Shown here: positions 24,847 through 33,920 of the stretch, piece by piece
Numbering within the stretch: the stretch's first letter is position 1
Layout of the letters: every line of letters starts with the position of its first letter
Assembly: GCA_035463475.1 (NCBI GenBank)
Contig: DATHTE010000072.1
Location: 66,472-130,471 of the forward strand
DNA from: JACPDI01 sp035463475
GTDB taxonomy: Bacteria; Acidobacteriota; Vicinamibacteria; Vicinamibacterales; 2-12-FULL-66-21
Length of the DNA stretch: 64,000 bases
Direction of reading: 5' to 3'
Position numbers and translations under genes: made by a program
The notes under the pieces: model-generated
Told to the model about the DNA's origin: nothing
Database searches by the model: none
Seen by the model: only the letters and a program-made list of their open reading frames with translations

Positions 24847-25275
24847 TCAGCGTTCCCGGTCGTATGCCATGCCGATGTAGTCGCGGTTCTGCTCCTGCCG
24901 CAGCACGAGCGTCGTGAACATGAACGTCAGCCCGAAGTGATTATCGGGTGGCTGCAGCTTGGTGACCGCGGGCTGCACGCCGAAGCGCACGTGCCAGTCG
25001 TACATCAGGAACCAGACCCCGGGTCCCACGTCGATGTACTCGGGCCAGCGGTTCGTCGAGCGCAGGAACTCGAGCATCCTCTCGCGGACCGTGCCGACAA
25101 ATTGCACGTCGCCCGCGAGGGGCGAGCGACGGCTCGACTGCATCTCGCTCAGGATGTTCCGCAGGACGTCGGAGACCCTGCGGTCCTCGGCATCGTCGCG
25201 CTGGACCTCGCCATCGCCGAAGAGCGACCCGCTCATCATCCCGCCGGCCAACAGATCACGTCTTGTCATGAACAT
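24847..25275 (-). CDS. Uncharacterised protein with a Tat-like signal
   Basis: The 142-aa protein begins MFMTRRDLLAGGMMSG, a twin-arginine type signal, which suggests export in a folded state. The rest has no motif I recognise; aromatic residues are frequent in GPGVWFLMYDWHVRFG and HFGLTFMFTTLVLRQ. I placed the start at 25275 because GGAGGAATC precedes it. It is divergent from an ADOP permease and convergent with the amidase. It may be a small secreted protein needing a cofactor, but no cofactor-binding residues stand out. Confidence 0.6.
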   Translation of the reverse strand: MFMTRRDLLAGGMMSGSLFGDGEVQRDDAEDRRVSDVLRNILSEMQSSRRSPLAGDVQFVGTVRERMLEFLRSTNRWPEYIDVGPGVWFLMYDWHVRFGVQPAVTKLQPPDNHFGLTFMFTTLVLRQEQNRDYIGMAYDRER

Positions 25276-25318
25276 GATTCCTCCAACCGCCGCAGCGCCA
25301 ATTCCGTCTAATCCCGTC

Positions 25319-27769
25319 ATGGATCGATTCATCCAGGACATCCGCTACGCCATCCGCAAGCTCGCACGCAGCCCAGGGTTTGCGGCGCTCACCGTGCTGA
25401 CGCTCGCGCTGGGCATCGGCGCGAACAGCGCGATCTTCAGCGTCGTCAACGGCGTCGTGCTGAGGCCGCTGCCGTATCCCGAACCCGAACGGCTGATGTT
25501 TATCACGAGCCAGTTCCCGGGGCTCGGCTTCGACCAGTTCTGGGTTTCGGCCCCTGAGTTCATCGAGTTCCGGGACTGGAACCAGTCGTTCGACACCGTG
25601 GGCGCCTACAACGTGCGCGCGGCCAATCTCGGCACCGAGACGCCGAGCCGGCCGGTGACCGCCCTCGTCACGAGCGAGCTGATGCCGGCCCTCGGCGTGC
25701 GGCCGCGGTTCGGACGCCTCTTCACGTACGAGGACACCCTGCCGAACGCGGAGGATGTCGCGATTCTCTCGTCGGAACTCTGGGAGCGCAGCTTCGGCGG
25801 CGATCCCCTCGTCATCGGCCGCACGGCCCGCATCGACGGCGTGACGACGCGCATCGTCGGCGTGATGCCGCCCGGCTACGACGTGCACGACGAGAAGGTC
25901 GAGCTGTGGCTGCCGCTCACGCTGAACCCGCAGAGCCCGGGCAACCGAGGCGGACATTTCCTGTACCTCGTGGGTCGCCTGAAGCGCGGGACCACGATGA
26001 CCCAGGCGCGCGCGGATCTCGAGCACCTTCTGGCGGGCTGGGAGGAACGCGCCAGGGCGATGCACACGCCGAACCGCACCACGCACCGCTTTCGTATAGA
26101 CGACCTCAAGGGAGACATGGTTGGGAACGTCCGCATGGCGCTGTGGGTGCTGCAGGGGGCGGTCGCGTTCGTCCTGCTGATCGCCTGCGCGAACCTCGCG
26201 AACCTCCTGCTGGCGCGGGCCGATTCCCGCCATCGGGAGTTCGCCGTGCGGACGGCGCTCGGCGCGGGTCGCGTGCAACTGCTGCGTCAATTCGTGACCG
26301 AAGGCCTCGTCATCGCCGCCCTCGGGGGCGCGCTCGGCGCCGCGCTGGCGGCCGTCGGGCTGCGCGTCCTGCTCGCGGCGTACCCGGACAGCATCCCGCG
26401 CGCCGCGGACGTGTCGCTCGACTGGCGCGTGTTGCTCTTCACGCTGGTCATCGCGGTCGTAACCGGCCTCGTGTTCGGGCTGGCGCCGCTCGTCCACCTG
26501 CGCGAGCAGACGCTCGGCCAGGCGCTGAAGGAGGGCGGCACGCGGGCGAGCGCGGGCTCGGCGCGCACGCGAACACGCTCGGCGCTGGTCATGGGCGAAG
26601 TCGCGCTCGCCGTCATGCTCGTGGTCGGCGCCGGCCTCCTGTTGCGCAGCTTCTGGAACCTGATGCAGGTGGACGCGGGGTTCGATCGTTCGCGGCTGAC
26701 GACGTTCGGACTGGTGCTGCCCGAGGCGGCGTTCCCGGGCCCGCAGCGCAAGATCGACGTGTTCGGCCGGCTGCTCGCGCGGGTGAAGCAGATTCCGGGC
26801 GTGCAGAATGCGGCCGCGATGACCGGCCTGCCTCCTTCACGCCAGGTGAACGCGAACGACACCGACTTCGAAGGTCTGGCGCAGGTCGTCGGCGGACCCA
26901 TCCACAACGTCGACTACTACAACAACGTGACGGCTCACTACGTCGAGACGATGAAGATCCCCGTGTTGTCCGGCCGCTCGTTCCAGGACTCGGACGTCAC
27001 CGGCGGACCGGTGGCCCTCGTCAACGACGCGCTCGCGAAGAAGTTCTATCCCGGGATGGATCCGGTGGGGCGCGGCATCCGGCCGTCGGGTGGGCCTAAC
27101 TCGCGCCTGCCGTACGCGCGGATCGTCGGCGTGCTCAAGGATCTCAAACAGGGAGGGGTGGACGCGCCGGCGGGCACCGAGGTCTTCTTCCTCGCGGACC
27201 AGGGACCGCGTCTGTTCAACTTCGCGCCGCAGAACATGAACATCGTCGTGCGCTCCTCGCTGCCGTACGAAACGCTGGCGCCGCAGTTGCGCGCCGCGGT
27301 GGCCGAGATCGACTCCTCGCTGCCAATCGTCAGGATGCGCACGATGGAAGAAGTCTTCGCGGATGCCGTGGAGCGCCCGAGGCTGCTCGCGACGCTGCTC
27401 TCGACGTTCGCCGCTCTCGCGCTCCTGCTGGCGGCGGTCGGCACTTACGGCATCCTGTCCTACATCGTCGCCGAGCGACGGCAGGAGATCGGCATCCGGA
27501 TGGCGCTCGGCGCGGATCGGCGCCGCGTTCTCGCGATGGTGCTGCGGCAGGGACTGACGCTCACCGTGATCGGGTTGGCCGCAGGATTTGCCGGATCGTT
27601 TCTGCTCAACAAGGTGCTGGCGTCGCTCCTGTTCAACGTGCGGCCGACCGACCCCGCGACACTCTCCGCGGTGGGCGGCATCATCACCCTGGCCGCCCTT
27701 GCCGCGACGCTCGTGCCCGCGCGGAGCGCCACACGCGTGGATCCGCTGGTGGTGCTGCGGGAGGAGTGA
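25319..27769 (+). CDS. ADOP-type ABC permease (MacB/FtsX family)
   Basis: An 816-aa permease from the ATG at 25319. An open frame extends far upstream but overlaps the divergent Tat-signal gene and lacks family character, so the start was trimmed to MDRFIQDIRYAIRKL. Layout is the usual duplicated MacB form: membrane helix, periplasmic domain, three-helix FtsX block with ACANLANLLLARADSRHREFAVR, then a second set ending in VPARSATRVDPLVVLREE. It ends three bases before the convergent ADOP gene at 27773-30175. No ATPase is nearby. It is close in form to the other four copies in this window, with differences mainly in the periplasmic domains, which suggests different ligands. Confidence 0.85.
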   Translation: MDRFIQDIRYAIRKLARSPGFAALTVLTLALGIGANSAIFSVVNGVVLRPLPYPEPERLMFITSQFPGLGFDQFWVSAPEFIEFRDWNQSFDTVGAYNVRAANLGTETPSRPVTALVTSELMPALGVRPRFGRLFTYEDTLPNAEDVAILSSELWERSFGGDPLVIGRTARIDGVTTRIVGVMPPGYDVHDEKVELWLPLTLNPQSPGNRGGHFLYLVGRLKRGTTMTQARADLEHLLAGWEERARAMHTPNRTTHRFRIDDLKGDMVGNVRMALWVLQGAVAFVLLIACANLANLLLARADSRHREFAVRTALGAGRVQLLRQFVTEGLVIAALGGALGAALAAVGLRVLLAAYPDSIPRAADVSLDWRVLLFTLVIAVVTGLVFGLAPLVHLREQTLGQALKEGGTRASAGSARTRTRSALVMGEVALAVMLVVGAGLLLRSFWNLMQVDAGFDRSRLTTFGLVLPEAAFPGPQRKIDVFGRLLARVKQIPGVQNAAAMTGLPPSRQVNANDTDFEGLAQVVGGPIHNVDYYNNVTAHYVETMKIPVLSGRSFQDSDVTGGPVALVNDALAKKFYPGMDPVGRGIRPSGGPNSRLPYARIVGVLKDLKQGGVDAPAGTEVFFLADQGPRLFNFAPQNMNIVVRSSLPYETLAPQLRAAVAEIDSSLPIVRMRTMEEVFADAVERPRLLATLLSTFAALALLLAAVGTYGILSYIVAERRQEIGIRMALGADRRRVLAMVLRQGLTLTVIGLAAGFAGSFLLNKVLASLLFNVRPTDPATLSAVGGIITLAALAATLVPARSATRVDPLVVLREE

Positions 27770-27772
27770 CGA

Positions 27773-30175
27773 TCACTCCGCGCGCAGCGCTACGAGCGGA
27801 TCGACACGGGTCGCGAGGCGACCCGGCAGGTAACTGGCCACGAGCGCCGCGACGATGAGCACGCCGGCCACCGCAGCCAGGATGAACGGATCCCCTGGTT
27901 CGGTCTGGTACAGGAGCGGCGTCATGGAGCGCGTCACGGCCCAGGCGGCGACGATGCCCAGGGCCACGCCAATGACCGCCAACCCGAGGGCACGGCCGAG
28001 GACCATTCGCAACACGTCGGCGCCGCGTGCCCCCAGGGCCATGCGCACGCCGATCTCTCGCGTGCGCTGAGCCACCAGGTACGACATCACGCCGTAGATC
28101 CCGACGGCGGCGAGCATGAGGGCGACCCCCGCGAACGTGGCCAGCAGCACCATCGTGAGCCGGCGCTGCGCAACCGAGCGCGAGACCACCTCGGCGAGCG
28201 GGCGCACGTCAGCGACCGGCACGCCCGGATCGACCGCGCGCACCTGCTCGCGAATCAACGGAGCCGCCGCCGACGGATCGCCGTCCGTCCTGACGACGGC
28301 AGTCGTCCATGGATAGGAGAACCGTCCTTGCGGCCAGTAGATCGTCGCGCGCGCGGCCGTCTCGAGGTCGTTCGTCCTGACGTCCCCCACCACGCCGATG
28401 ATCTCGTCCGGCTCGCTCGTGTTCCACGACACCACGATGCGCTGTCCGATCGCCCCGTCGGGAAAGTACTGCTTCGCAAGCGTCTCATTCACGAGCACGA
28501 CGTTCGCCTTCTCGGTCTGCTCTCGGCGCGTGAAGGTGCGCCCGGCCATCAGCGGGATGCGCATCGCGCCAAAGTAGTCGCCCGCAACCACGCGCACCTC
28601 GCAGACGTGCCCCTGGCCGAGTGGCGGCGGCTCTCGTCCCTCGATCGAGAAGCCGGTCGCGGCGGCCATGCCGTTCATCGGCAGAAACGAGACCCCGCCC
28701 GCAGCCCTCACGCCCGGCGCGCGTCCCAGCCCGTCGAACAGCTCGTTGAAGAACTGTTTCACCCGCGCCTCGTCTTTGTACCGGTCGCCGGAAACGGAGA
28801 CCTTCGCGGTCATGGCGCGATCCGCGGCGAACCCGGGGTCCACGCCCATCAGTCGCGCGAAGCTCCGGATCAACAGTCCGGCGCCCGCCAGGAGCACCAG
28901 CGCCAGCGCCACCTGCGCGACGATGAAGGCGCTGCGCGCGAGGCCTTCGCGCGCGCTGCCGGAGCGCCCGCCTTCGCGGAGCGACTCCTGGAGATCGGTA
29001 CGGGACACCATGAACGCCGGGGCAAGGCCGAACAGCACGCCGGTTGCCGCGCTGAGGAGGACCGTGAAGCCCAGGACCACCGGGTCCACGCCGATCTCGT
29101 CGAGGCGCGGAAACAACGGGATCGTCGCCGCGACGACCGTCTTCAACGCAGCGACGCCCCACCACGCGAGCAGGAGGCCAAGAGCGCCGCCGGCCAGCGA
29201 CAGCAGGATGCTCTCGGTGAGCAACTGGCGGACGATCCGGCCGCGCGCCGCCCCGAGCGCCGCGCGGATTGCCAGCTCGCGGCGACGGACTGTGCCGCGC
29301 GCCAGCAGCAGATTGGCGACGTTCGCGCACGCGATCAGCAGCACGCACGCCACCGCCGCGAGCAGGATCAGAAGCGCGGGACGCAGCTTGCCGGTGAGCT
29401 GCTCGTTGAGCGGCACCACCGTGGTCGCCCAGCCGGTGTTGAAGTCCGGAAACTCCTGCCGCAGCGCGGCGTGGATCGCGTCCATGTCCGCCTGCGCCTG
29501 CGCCACCGTCACGCCCGGCCTGAGGTGCCCGAGGACGATCATCCAGCGGCCGCGCGGCGTGCGCGCGCTCGCCGGAAGCCCAAGGGGGACCCACACGTCG
29601 ATGTCGCGGAAGAGAAAGCTGAACCCCTCCGGCATCACGCCGACGATCGTCATCGGCTCGCCGTTCAGCCTGACGGTTCGGTTCACGACGCCGCGGTCGC
29701 CGCCGAAGCGAAGCTGCCACAGCCGGTGGCTGATCATCATTGCCGTGCGGGGCGATCGATCCTCCTCCTCGCGGAACCAGCGGCCCATCGCAGGCTTCAC
29801 GTCGAGCAGCGGGAAGAAGTTCGCGCTGACGTACTGCAAGGGCAGTTCCTCGGGCTCCGCCCCCGCGCCCGAGAGCGTCCCGCGGAAGTTCGGACTGATG
29901 CCGGCGAGCTGGTCGAACGTGCGCGTCCGCTCGCGCCAGTGCAGGTAGTTCCCGGGCGACACGACGTTGTCGGGACGATTGCGCGGGATGTTCCGCTCCC
30001 ACACGATCATCAGGCGGTCGGGATCCTTGTAGGGCAGCGGGCTCAGGAGCAGCGCGTGCACGATGGTGAAGATCGCCGTCGTCGCGCCGATGCCGAGTGC
30101 CAGCGTCACCAGCGCCGCCGCCGCGAAACCCGGGTTCCGCGTCAACGCGCGGGCAGCAAGCTTCAGATCTCCCAT
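27773..30175 (-). CDS. ADOP-type ABC permease, last gene of a BlaI/BlaR1-HEAT operon
   Basis: An 800-aa duplicated MacB-type permease (MGDLKLAARALTRNPGF start; ACANVANLLLARGTVRRRELAIR in the first FtsX block; end LPGRLATRVDPLVALRAE). It differs from the other copies by its genomic setting: it lies 49 bases downstream of a HEAT-repeat gene, a BlaR1-HEAT fusion and blaI, all on the minus strand. It may therefore be the output of that sensor system, with the permease or its cargo induced when the BlaR1 protease removes the BlaI repressor. This link is inference from order and spacing. The start is the ATG at 30175. Confidence 0.83.
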   Translation of the reverse strand: MGDLKLAARALTRNPGFAAAALVTLALGIGATTAIFTIVHALLLSPLPYKDPDRLMIVWERNIPRNRPDNVVSPGNYLHWRERTRTFDQLAGISPNFRGTLSGAGAEPEELPLQYVSANFFPLLDVKPAMGRWFREEEDRSPRTAMMISHRLWQLRFGGDRGVVNRTVRLNGEPMTIVGVMPEGFSFLFRDIDVWVPLGLPASARTPRGRWMIVLGHLRPGVTVAQAQADMDAIHAALRQEFPDFNTGWATTVVPLNEQLTGKLRPALLILLAAVACVLLIACANVANLLLARGTVRRRELAIRAALGAARGRIVRQLLTESILLSLAGGALGLLLAWWGVAALKTVVAATIPLFPRLDEIGVDPVVLGFTVLLSAATGVLFGLAPAFMVSRTDLQESLREGGRSGSAREGLARSAFIVAQVALALVLLAGAGLLIRSFARLMGVDPGFAADRAMTAKVSVSGDRYKDEARVKQFFNELFDGLGRAPGVRAAGGVSFLPMNGMAAATGFSIEGREPPPLGQGHVCEVRVVAGDYFGAMRIPLMAGRTFTRREQTEKANVVLVNETLAKQYFPDGAIGQRIVVSWNTSEPDEIIGVVGDVRTNDLETAARATIYWPQGRFSYPWTTAVVRTDGDPSAAAPLIREQVRAVDPGVPVADVRPLAEVVSRSVAQRRLTMVLLATFAGVALMLAAVGIYGVMSYLVAQRTREIGVRMALGARGADVLRMVLGRALGLAVIGVALGIVAAWAVTRSMTPLLYQTEPGDPFILAAVAGVLIVAALVASYLPGRLATRVDPLVALRAE

Positions 30176-30224
30176 GACAGCACTCCGTGTGTGTCCCCGA
30201 AGTGAGGCTGGCTCTGGTTTCCGG

Positions 30225-31226
30225 TTATCGCGCGACGGCGCCCAGCGCCCAGGCCGCCTGGCGACGGACCTTGGCGTCGGGATCCTTCAGCGCAACCGCG
30301 AGCGCGGCAGAAGCGCGCCCGTCCCCGATGGCGCCCAGCGCCCAGGCCGCCTGCGATCGCACCGCGGCGTCTCGATCCTGCTCGAGCGTGCGGAGGAGAC
30401 CGTCGACTCCCTCCGCGCTGCCGATCGCGCCGAGCGCCCAGGCCGCCTGGCGGCGGACGCGGACGTCGCTGTCGGAGAGCGCTCGCACAAGAGCGGGAGC
30501 GGCGCGGGCCGCATCGATCGCGCCCAGCGCCCACGCGGCCTGCGCGCGGGTGTCGGCGTCGGCGTCGCCGAGGGCGGCCATCAGCGCGTCCACCGCGCGG
30601 TCGTCGTCGAGCGCGCCGAGCGCCCATGCCGCGTTCCGGCGCACGGGAGGTTCGGCGTCGCCGAGAGCTGCGATGAGCGGCTGGACCGCCCGGGCATCGT
30701 CGAGGGCGCCGAGCGCCCATGCCGCGCTCCGCCTCGCGTGCCAGCGCCGATCGTTGAGAGCGCCGATGAGCGGCTCGACCGAGACGGTGCCAATCTTCAC
30801 CAGCGCCGCGGCGGCGCGCTCGCCTGGGGTGGTGTCCGCGACCTCGCCATGGCTCGTGCGGCGCCCCCAGTCCCCGCAGACATCGCCCGCGACCGTCGCG
30901 TCGTCAGCCAGCGTATCCACCAGCCGCGGGATCATCGAGTTCGCCGCCGCGCCGGCCCTGCCGATTTCGCACGCCGCCCGCGCGCGCCTCGCCGGGTCGT
31001 TCGCCTGCAATTCGGCAGCGAGCCGGTTCGCCGCGTCAGCTGACCACTGGCCGCCGCGCGTGATTGCCGGGCCGCCTCCGGCGCCGAACGACGCGCGCAC
31101 GAACGCGGGAAGGCGTGGCCTGTCCACCTCAGGCGGGCGAGCGGACGTGAAGAGCGCAAACGCGGCCACGATGAGCGAGACCATCGTGTTCACGATCGTC
31201 TTCAGGAACATCCAGTAGACGTCCAT
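30225..31226 (-). CDS. Membrane-anchored HEAT-repeat protein
   Basis: A 333-aa protein with one N-terminal membrane helix (about residues 8-27: LKTIVNTMVSLIVAAFALF) and then about eight HEAT/PBS-lyase-like repeats of 31 residues. The consensus is (R)RQAAWALGA(I/L)(D/G)..A...L..AL.D.D..V. Such repeats form a curved helical scaffold for protein binding and have no catalytic residues here. It lies 19 bases after the BlaR1-HEAT gene, and its repeats are variants of those fused to BlaR1, which points to gene duplication and possibly to interaction between the two. The role is unknown. Confidence 0.78.
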   Translation of the reverse strand: MDVYWMFLKTIVNTMVSLIVAAFALFTSARPPEVDRPRLPAFVRASFGAGGGPAITRGGQWSADAANRLAAELQANDPARRARAACEIGRAGAAANSMIPRLVDTLADDATVAGDVCGDWGRRTSHGEVADTTPGERAAAALVKIGTVSVEPLIGALNDRRWHARRSAAWALGALDDARAVQPLIAALGDAEPPVRRNAAWALGALDDDRAVDALMAALGDADADTRAQAAWALGAIDAARAAPALVRALSDSDVRVRRQAAWALGAIGSAEGVDGLLRTLEQDRDAAVRSQAAWALGAIGDGRASAALAVALKDPDAKVRRQAAWALGAVAR

Positions 31227-31245
31227 CTCTTTCGCGCCTCACGCG

Positions 31246-33423
31246 TCAACGCGCGATCTGACCCAGCGCAAACGCCGCCTGCCGGCGCACTTCGACACTG
31301 GCATCCTTCAGGGCGGCCGTCAGCCCTTCGATCGCGCGCGCGTCACGCAGCTGGCCGAGGGCAAAGGCCACCTGCTCGCGGACCGCCGCGTTGGCGTCCG
31401 TGAGCGCGCCGAGGAGCGGATCGACCGCACGGCGATCGCGAATCTGCCCGAGCGCGAAGGCCGCCTGCTCGCGGACGCCGGCGGACGCGTCTTTCAGCGC
31501 GGCGGCGAGGGCATCCACCGACTCCGGCCGGCGCAGCTGCCCGAGCGCGAACGCCGCCTGCTCCCGGACCTTCTCGCTCGAGTCCTTCAGCGCCACGGCA
31601 AGCGCGTCGGCGGATTGTGGATCCCGGATCTGGCCGAGCGCGAACGCCGCCTGCTCGCGGACGGATGGGGAGGAGTCCTTCAGCGCCGCGGCGAGCGATG
31701 GGATGCTCGCTTTGTCGCGGTACTGCCCGAGCGCGAACGCCGCCTGCTCGCGGATCGACGGTGTCTCGTCCTTGAGCGCCGCGCGGATCGCCTCGAGCGC
31801 CTCGGGGGCCCGCATGTTCGCGAGCGCATGCATCGCGTTTTCGCGCACCTCCTTGTCCGTGTCCTTCAGCGCGGCGGCGAGCGCAGCGACGACGCGCGGA
31901 TCGCGCCGGGCGCCCGTGGCGCCGGCGGGCTTCTCCTGCTCGATCTCGACCTCGTGCTCGCTGCCGGCGACGCCACCGGGGACACCGCCGGCAACGCCTC
32001 CGGGGACACCGCCGGCAACGCCCTGGCCCTGTCCCTGGCCCTGGCCGGCGCTCGCGCCGACTGCTTGACCCGCCGACCGGAGCACGCCATCGAACAGCGC
32101 GGGAACCCAACCCTCGGCGGCGAGATCGGCCGCCGCGTCGGGCACCGCATCATTGACTGCCTCGCGCAGGATCGACGGCAACTCGCGCCGCACGCTCGAC
32201 GGCAACGTTACGGGGCGCGCCGGCGCCTGCGCGTCCTCGGCAGGCCGAATCGGCATGCGCAGCGAGCGCGCGTCGTCGCGGTCTTCCGCTGACACGGTCG
32301 CGGCCGCGTTCGAGACGGGCGTCACCAGCGCAATCGGCACCGCGAACGCCACGGTCGCGGCGACCAGGACCATCGTGCGTCGCCGCGTCGGAACGCGGCG
32401 CGGAACGGCCGGATCCAGGATGGCCATCAGTCTCCCCTCCAACTGCGATCGGTGAGCCATGGCGACGGCCGCCCACGTGGGCAGCGCCGTGCCGCGCATC
32501 GACCGCGCAATCTCCAGCAGGTGATCGGCGTAGTCGGAGCCGCGCGTGCCGGCTGCGAGCACCAGGTCATCGCACGCGTGCTCCCGCTCGGCGCGCAGCC
32601 GGCGCGCTGCCAACCAGACCAGCGGGTTGAACCAGTAGAGCGCGCAGGCCGCCTGCGCGAGGAGCTGTGTCAGGCAGTCGCGACGCCGCACGTGCGCCAG
32701 TTCGTGAAGCAGGACCACGCGCAGGCGCGCAGCTGGCCATTCGGTCGCGGAGGCCGGCAAGAGGATCCGCGGCTTGCGGACGCCCCACGTCATCGGCATG
32801 GCGGAGACGACCCCTTCGAGAAACACCAGGTCGTGCCGGATGCCGAGCGCGCGCGCCAGCCGCGCCGCCAGTTGCAGCGTGCGGCCGTCGGCAAGCGGCC
32901 GCGCTCGCTGCGCGAGCCACCACATTCGCGCGGTGCCGACAGCCAGGCGCAGGAACACGAACACAGAACCGGCGAGCCACAACGCGAGCAGGAGCGAGCG
33001 CGAGGACCAGCCCGCGAACCACGAGCCCGCGATGCGGCGGGCGCTGCTTCGGCTGAAGCCGGGCGCCTCGGTCCGGCTGACGCCGGACACCCCAGAGCCG
33101 GGGGCGGCAGACCGGCTGACGCCGGACACCACAGATCTGCGCGCGGCGCCTGGAGGCACCGCGACGTCGTCGGCGTGGTCTCCGGCGCTGGTGCGACCAA
33201 CGCCGACAACCACGGGCGCCAGCGCGCCGCCGGGCAGCAACGGCACCTCCCAGCGCGGCGCCAGGATCGAGACCGCGGGCACGGCCAGGGAGCCCGCTAT
33301 CGCGAGCGTCCACACGAGATGTCGCGCCGCGGCCGAACTCCGTCGCAGCAACACTGTCGTCGCCGCCGCCGCGCCGAGGAGGATGGTGACACGCACGACG
33401 ATTTCCGCAGCCGTCATCAGCAT
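31246..33423 (-). CDS. BlaR1/MecR1-type sensor metalloprotease fused to HEAT repeats
   Basis: A 725-aa protein. N-terminal membrane helices (about 5-60 and 140-165) and an M56 protease domain with HELAH at residues 240-244 and the downstream zinc Glu in AEREHACDDLV identify the BlaR1 family, in which the protease cleaves the BlaI repressor. No penicillin-binding sensor domain follows. Instead, after a membrane helix near 350 (VLVAATVAFAVPIALV) come a Gln-Gly and Gly-Val-Pro linker (about 460-490) and about seven HEAT repeats of 31 residues with REQAAFALGQ(I/L)RD. The extracytoplasmic HEAT array is thus the likely sensor. It lies three bases after blaI and heads the operon with it. The signal is probably a protein or envelope stress, not a beta-lactam; this is inference. 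Confidence 0.85.
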   Translation of the reverse strand: MLMTAAEIVVRVTILLGAAAATTVLLRRSSAAARHLVWTLAIAGSLAVPAVSILAPRWEVPLLPGGALAPVVVGVGRTSAGDHADDVAVPPGAARRSVVSGVSRSAAPGSGVSGVSRTEAPGFSRSSARRIAGSWFAGWSSRSLLLALWLAGSVFVFLRLAVGTARMWWLAQRARPLADGRTLQLAARLARALGIRHDLVFLEGVVSAMPMTWGVRKPRILLPASATEWPAARLRVVLLHELAHVRRRDCLTQLLAQAACALYWFNPLVWLAARRLRAEREHACDDLVLAAGTRGSDYADHLLEIARSMRGTALPTWAAVAMAHRSQLEGRLMAILDPAVPRRVPTRRRTMVLVAATVAFAVPIALVTPVSNAAATVSAEDRDDARSLRMPIRPAEDAQAPARPVTLPSSVRRELPSILREAVNDAVPDAAADLAAEGWVPALFDGVLRSAGQAVGASAGQGQGQGQGVAGGVPGGVAGGVPGGVAGSEHEVEIEQEKPAGATGARRDPRVVAALAAALKDTDKEVRENAMHALANMRAPEALEAIRAALKDETPSIREQAAFALGQYRDKASIPSLAAALKDSSPSVREQAAFALGQIRDPQSADALAVALKDSSEKVREQAAFALGQLRRPESVDALAAALKDASAGVREQAAFALGQIRDRRAVDPLLGALTDANAAVREQVAFALGQLRDARAIEGLTAALKDASVEVRRQAAFALGQIAR

Positions 33424-33426
33424 GGC

Positions 33427-33816
33427 TTACGCTCCGCGCTTCCGCGCGTCTTCCAGCATGGTGGTGAGCCGATCGAGATCCGCCTCACTCAGCTTTGACG
33501 ATGAAACGTCGAGAAGGGCAGATATCGCCTGCGCCGCGGAGCCCTCGAAAAAGGTCTGCACCAGGTGGCGCAGCGCCGAGCGCTTGGCGCTGTCGCGACC
33601 GATCGTGGGCATGTAGACGTAGCGGGGGCCGTCCTGTTCGTGGCGTATGTGCCCCTTGTCCTCGAGGATGCGAAGCAGGGCACGGACGGCCGAATAGCTG
33701 GGCGGGTCGGGCAGTTCGGCGCGTACTTCCGCGGCGGACGCGCGGCCGAGCCTGAACAAGGCGTCAACGATCTGCCGCTCGCGGCGGCTCAGGTCCAGCA
33801 GCGCAGGTCGGGTCAC
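33427..33816 (-). CDS. blaI: BlaI/MecI-family transcriptional repressor
   Basis: A 129-aa winged-helix repressor of the Penicillinase_R family. LSRRERQIVDALFRLGRASAAEVRAEL forms helices 1-2, PSYSAVRALLRILEDKGHI the recognition helix and HEQDGPRYVYMP the wing. The C-terminal helices serve for dimerisation and hold the region cleaved by BlaR1 proteases in known systems. The start is the GTG at 33816, with GAGGGG upstream. Two abutting 18-bp dyads lie just upstream at 33841-33876 and are the probable operators, so it would repress its own operon (blaI, blaR1-HEAT, HEAT protein, ADOP permease). Confidence 0.88.
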   Translation of the reverse strand: MTRPALLDLSRRERQIVDALFRLGRASAAEVRAELPDPPSYSAVRALLRILEDKGHIRHEQDGPRYVYMPTIGRDSAKRSALRHLVQTFFEGSAAQAISALLDVSSSKLSEADLDRLTTMLEDARKRGA

Positions 33817-33840
33817 GCGCCCCTCACAGGTGTCAACGTC

Positions 33841-33876
33841 GTGCTAGTTATTTAGCACGTGCTAAGAACCTAGCAC
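33841..33876. promoter_or_regulatory. Two abutting BlaI-type operators
   Basis: GTGCTAGTTATTTAGCAC (33841-33858) and GTGCTAAGAACCTAGCAC (33859-33876) are each a GTGCTA-N6-TAGCAC dyad and follow one another without a gap, about 25 bases upstream of the blaI start. Arms are perfect, spacers differ, and local AT content is high. BlaI/MecI dimers bind dyads of this size, so the pair is most probably the autoregulatory site. Confidence 0.75.
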
Positions 33877-33920
33877 TCTCCCGGACGAGGGTCAAGCGGG
33901 AAAAGTTCCGCGGCGCCGCC

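Noticed and set aside
28328..30205. A 625-codon plus-strand frame across the ADOP gene
   Set aside because: Antisense shadow of the permease, with no recognisable domain.
30250..31900. Regular 93-base periodicity suggesting a CRISPR or satellite array
   Set aside because: The period equals 31 codons, the units translate as HEAT repeats in two genes, and there are no unique spacers.
33064..33136. Short duplicated GVSR segments in the BlaR1 loop as a mobile element
   Set aside because: A small in-frame tandem duplication in a periplasmic or cytoplasmic loop explains them; there are no element ends.
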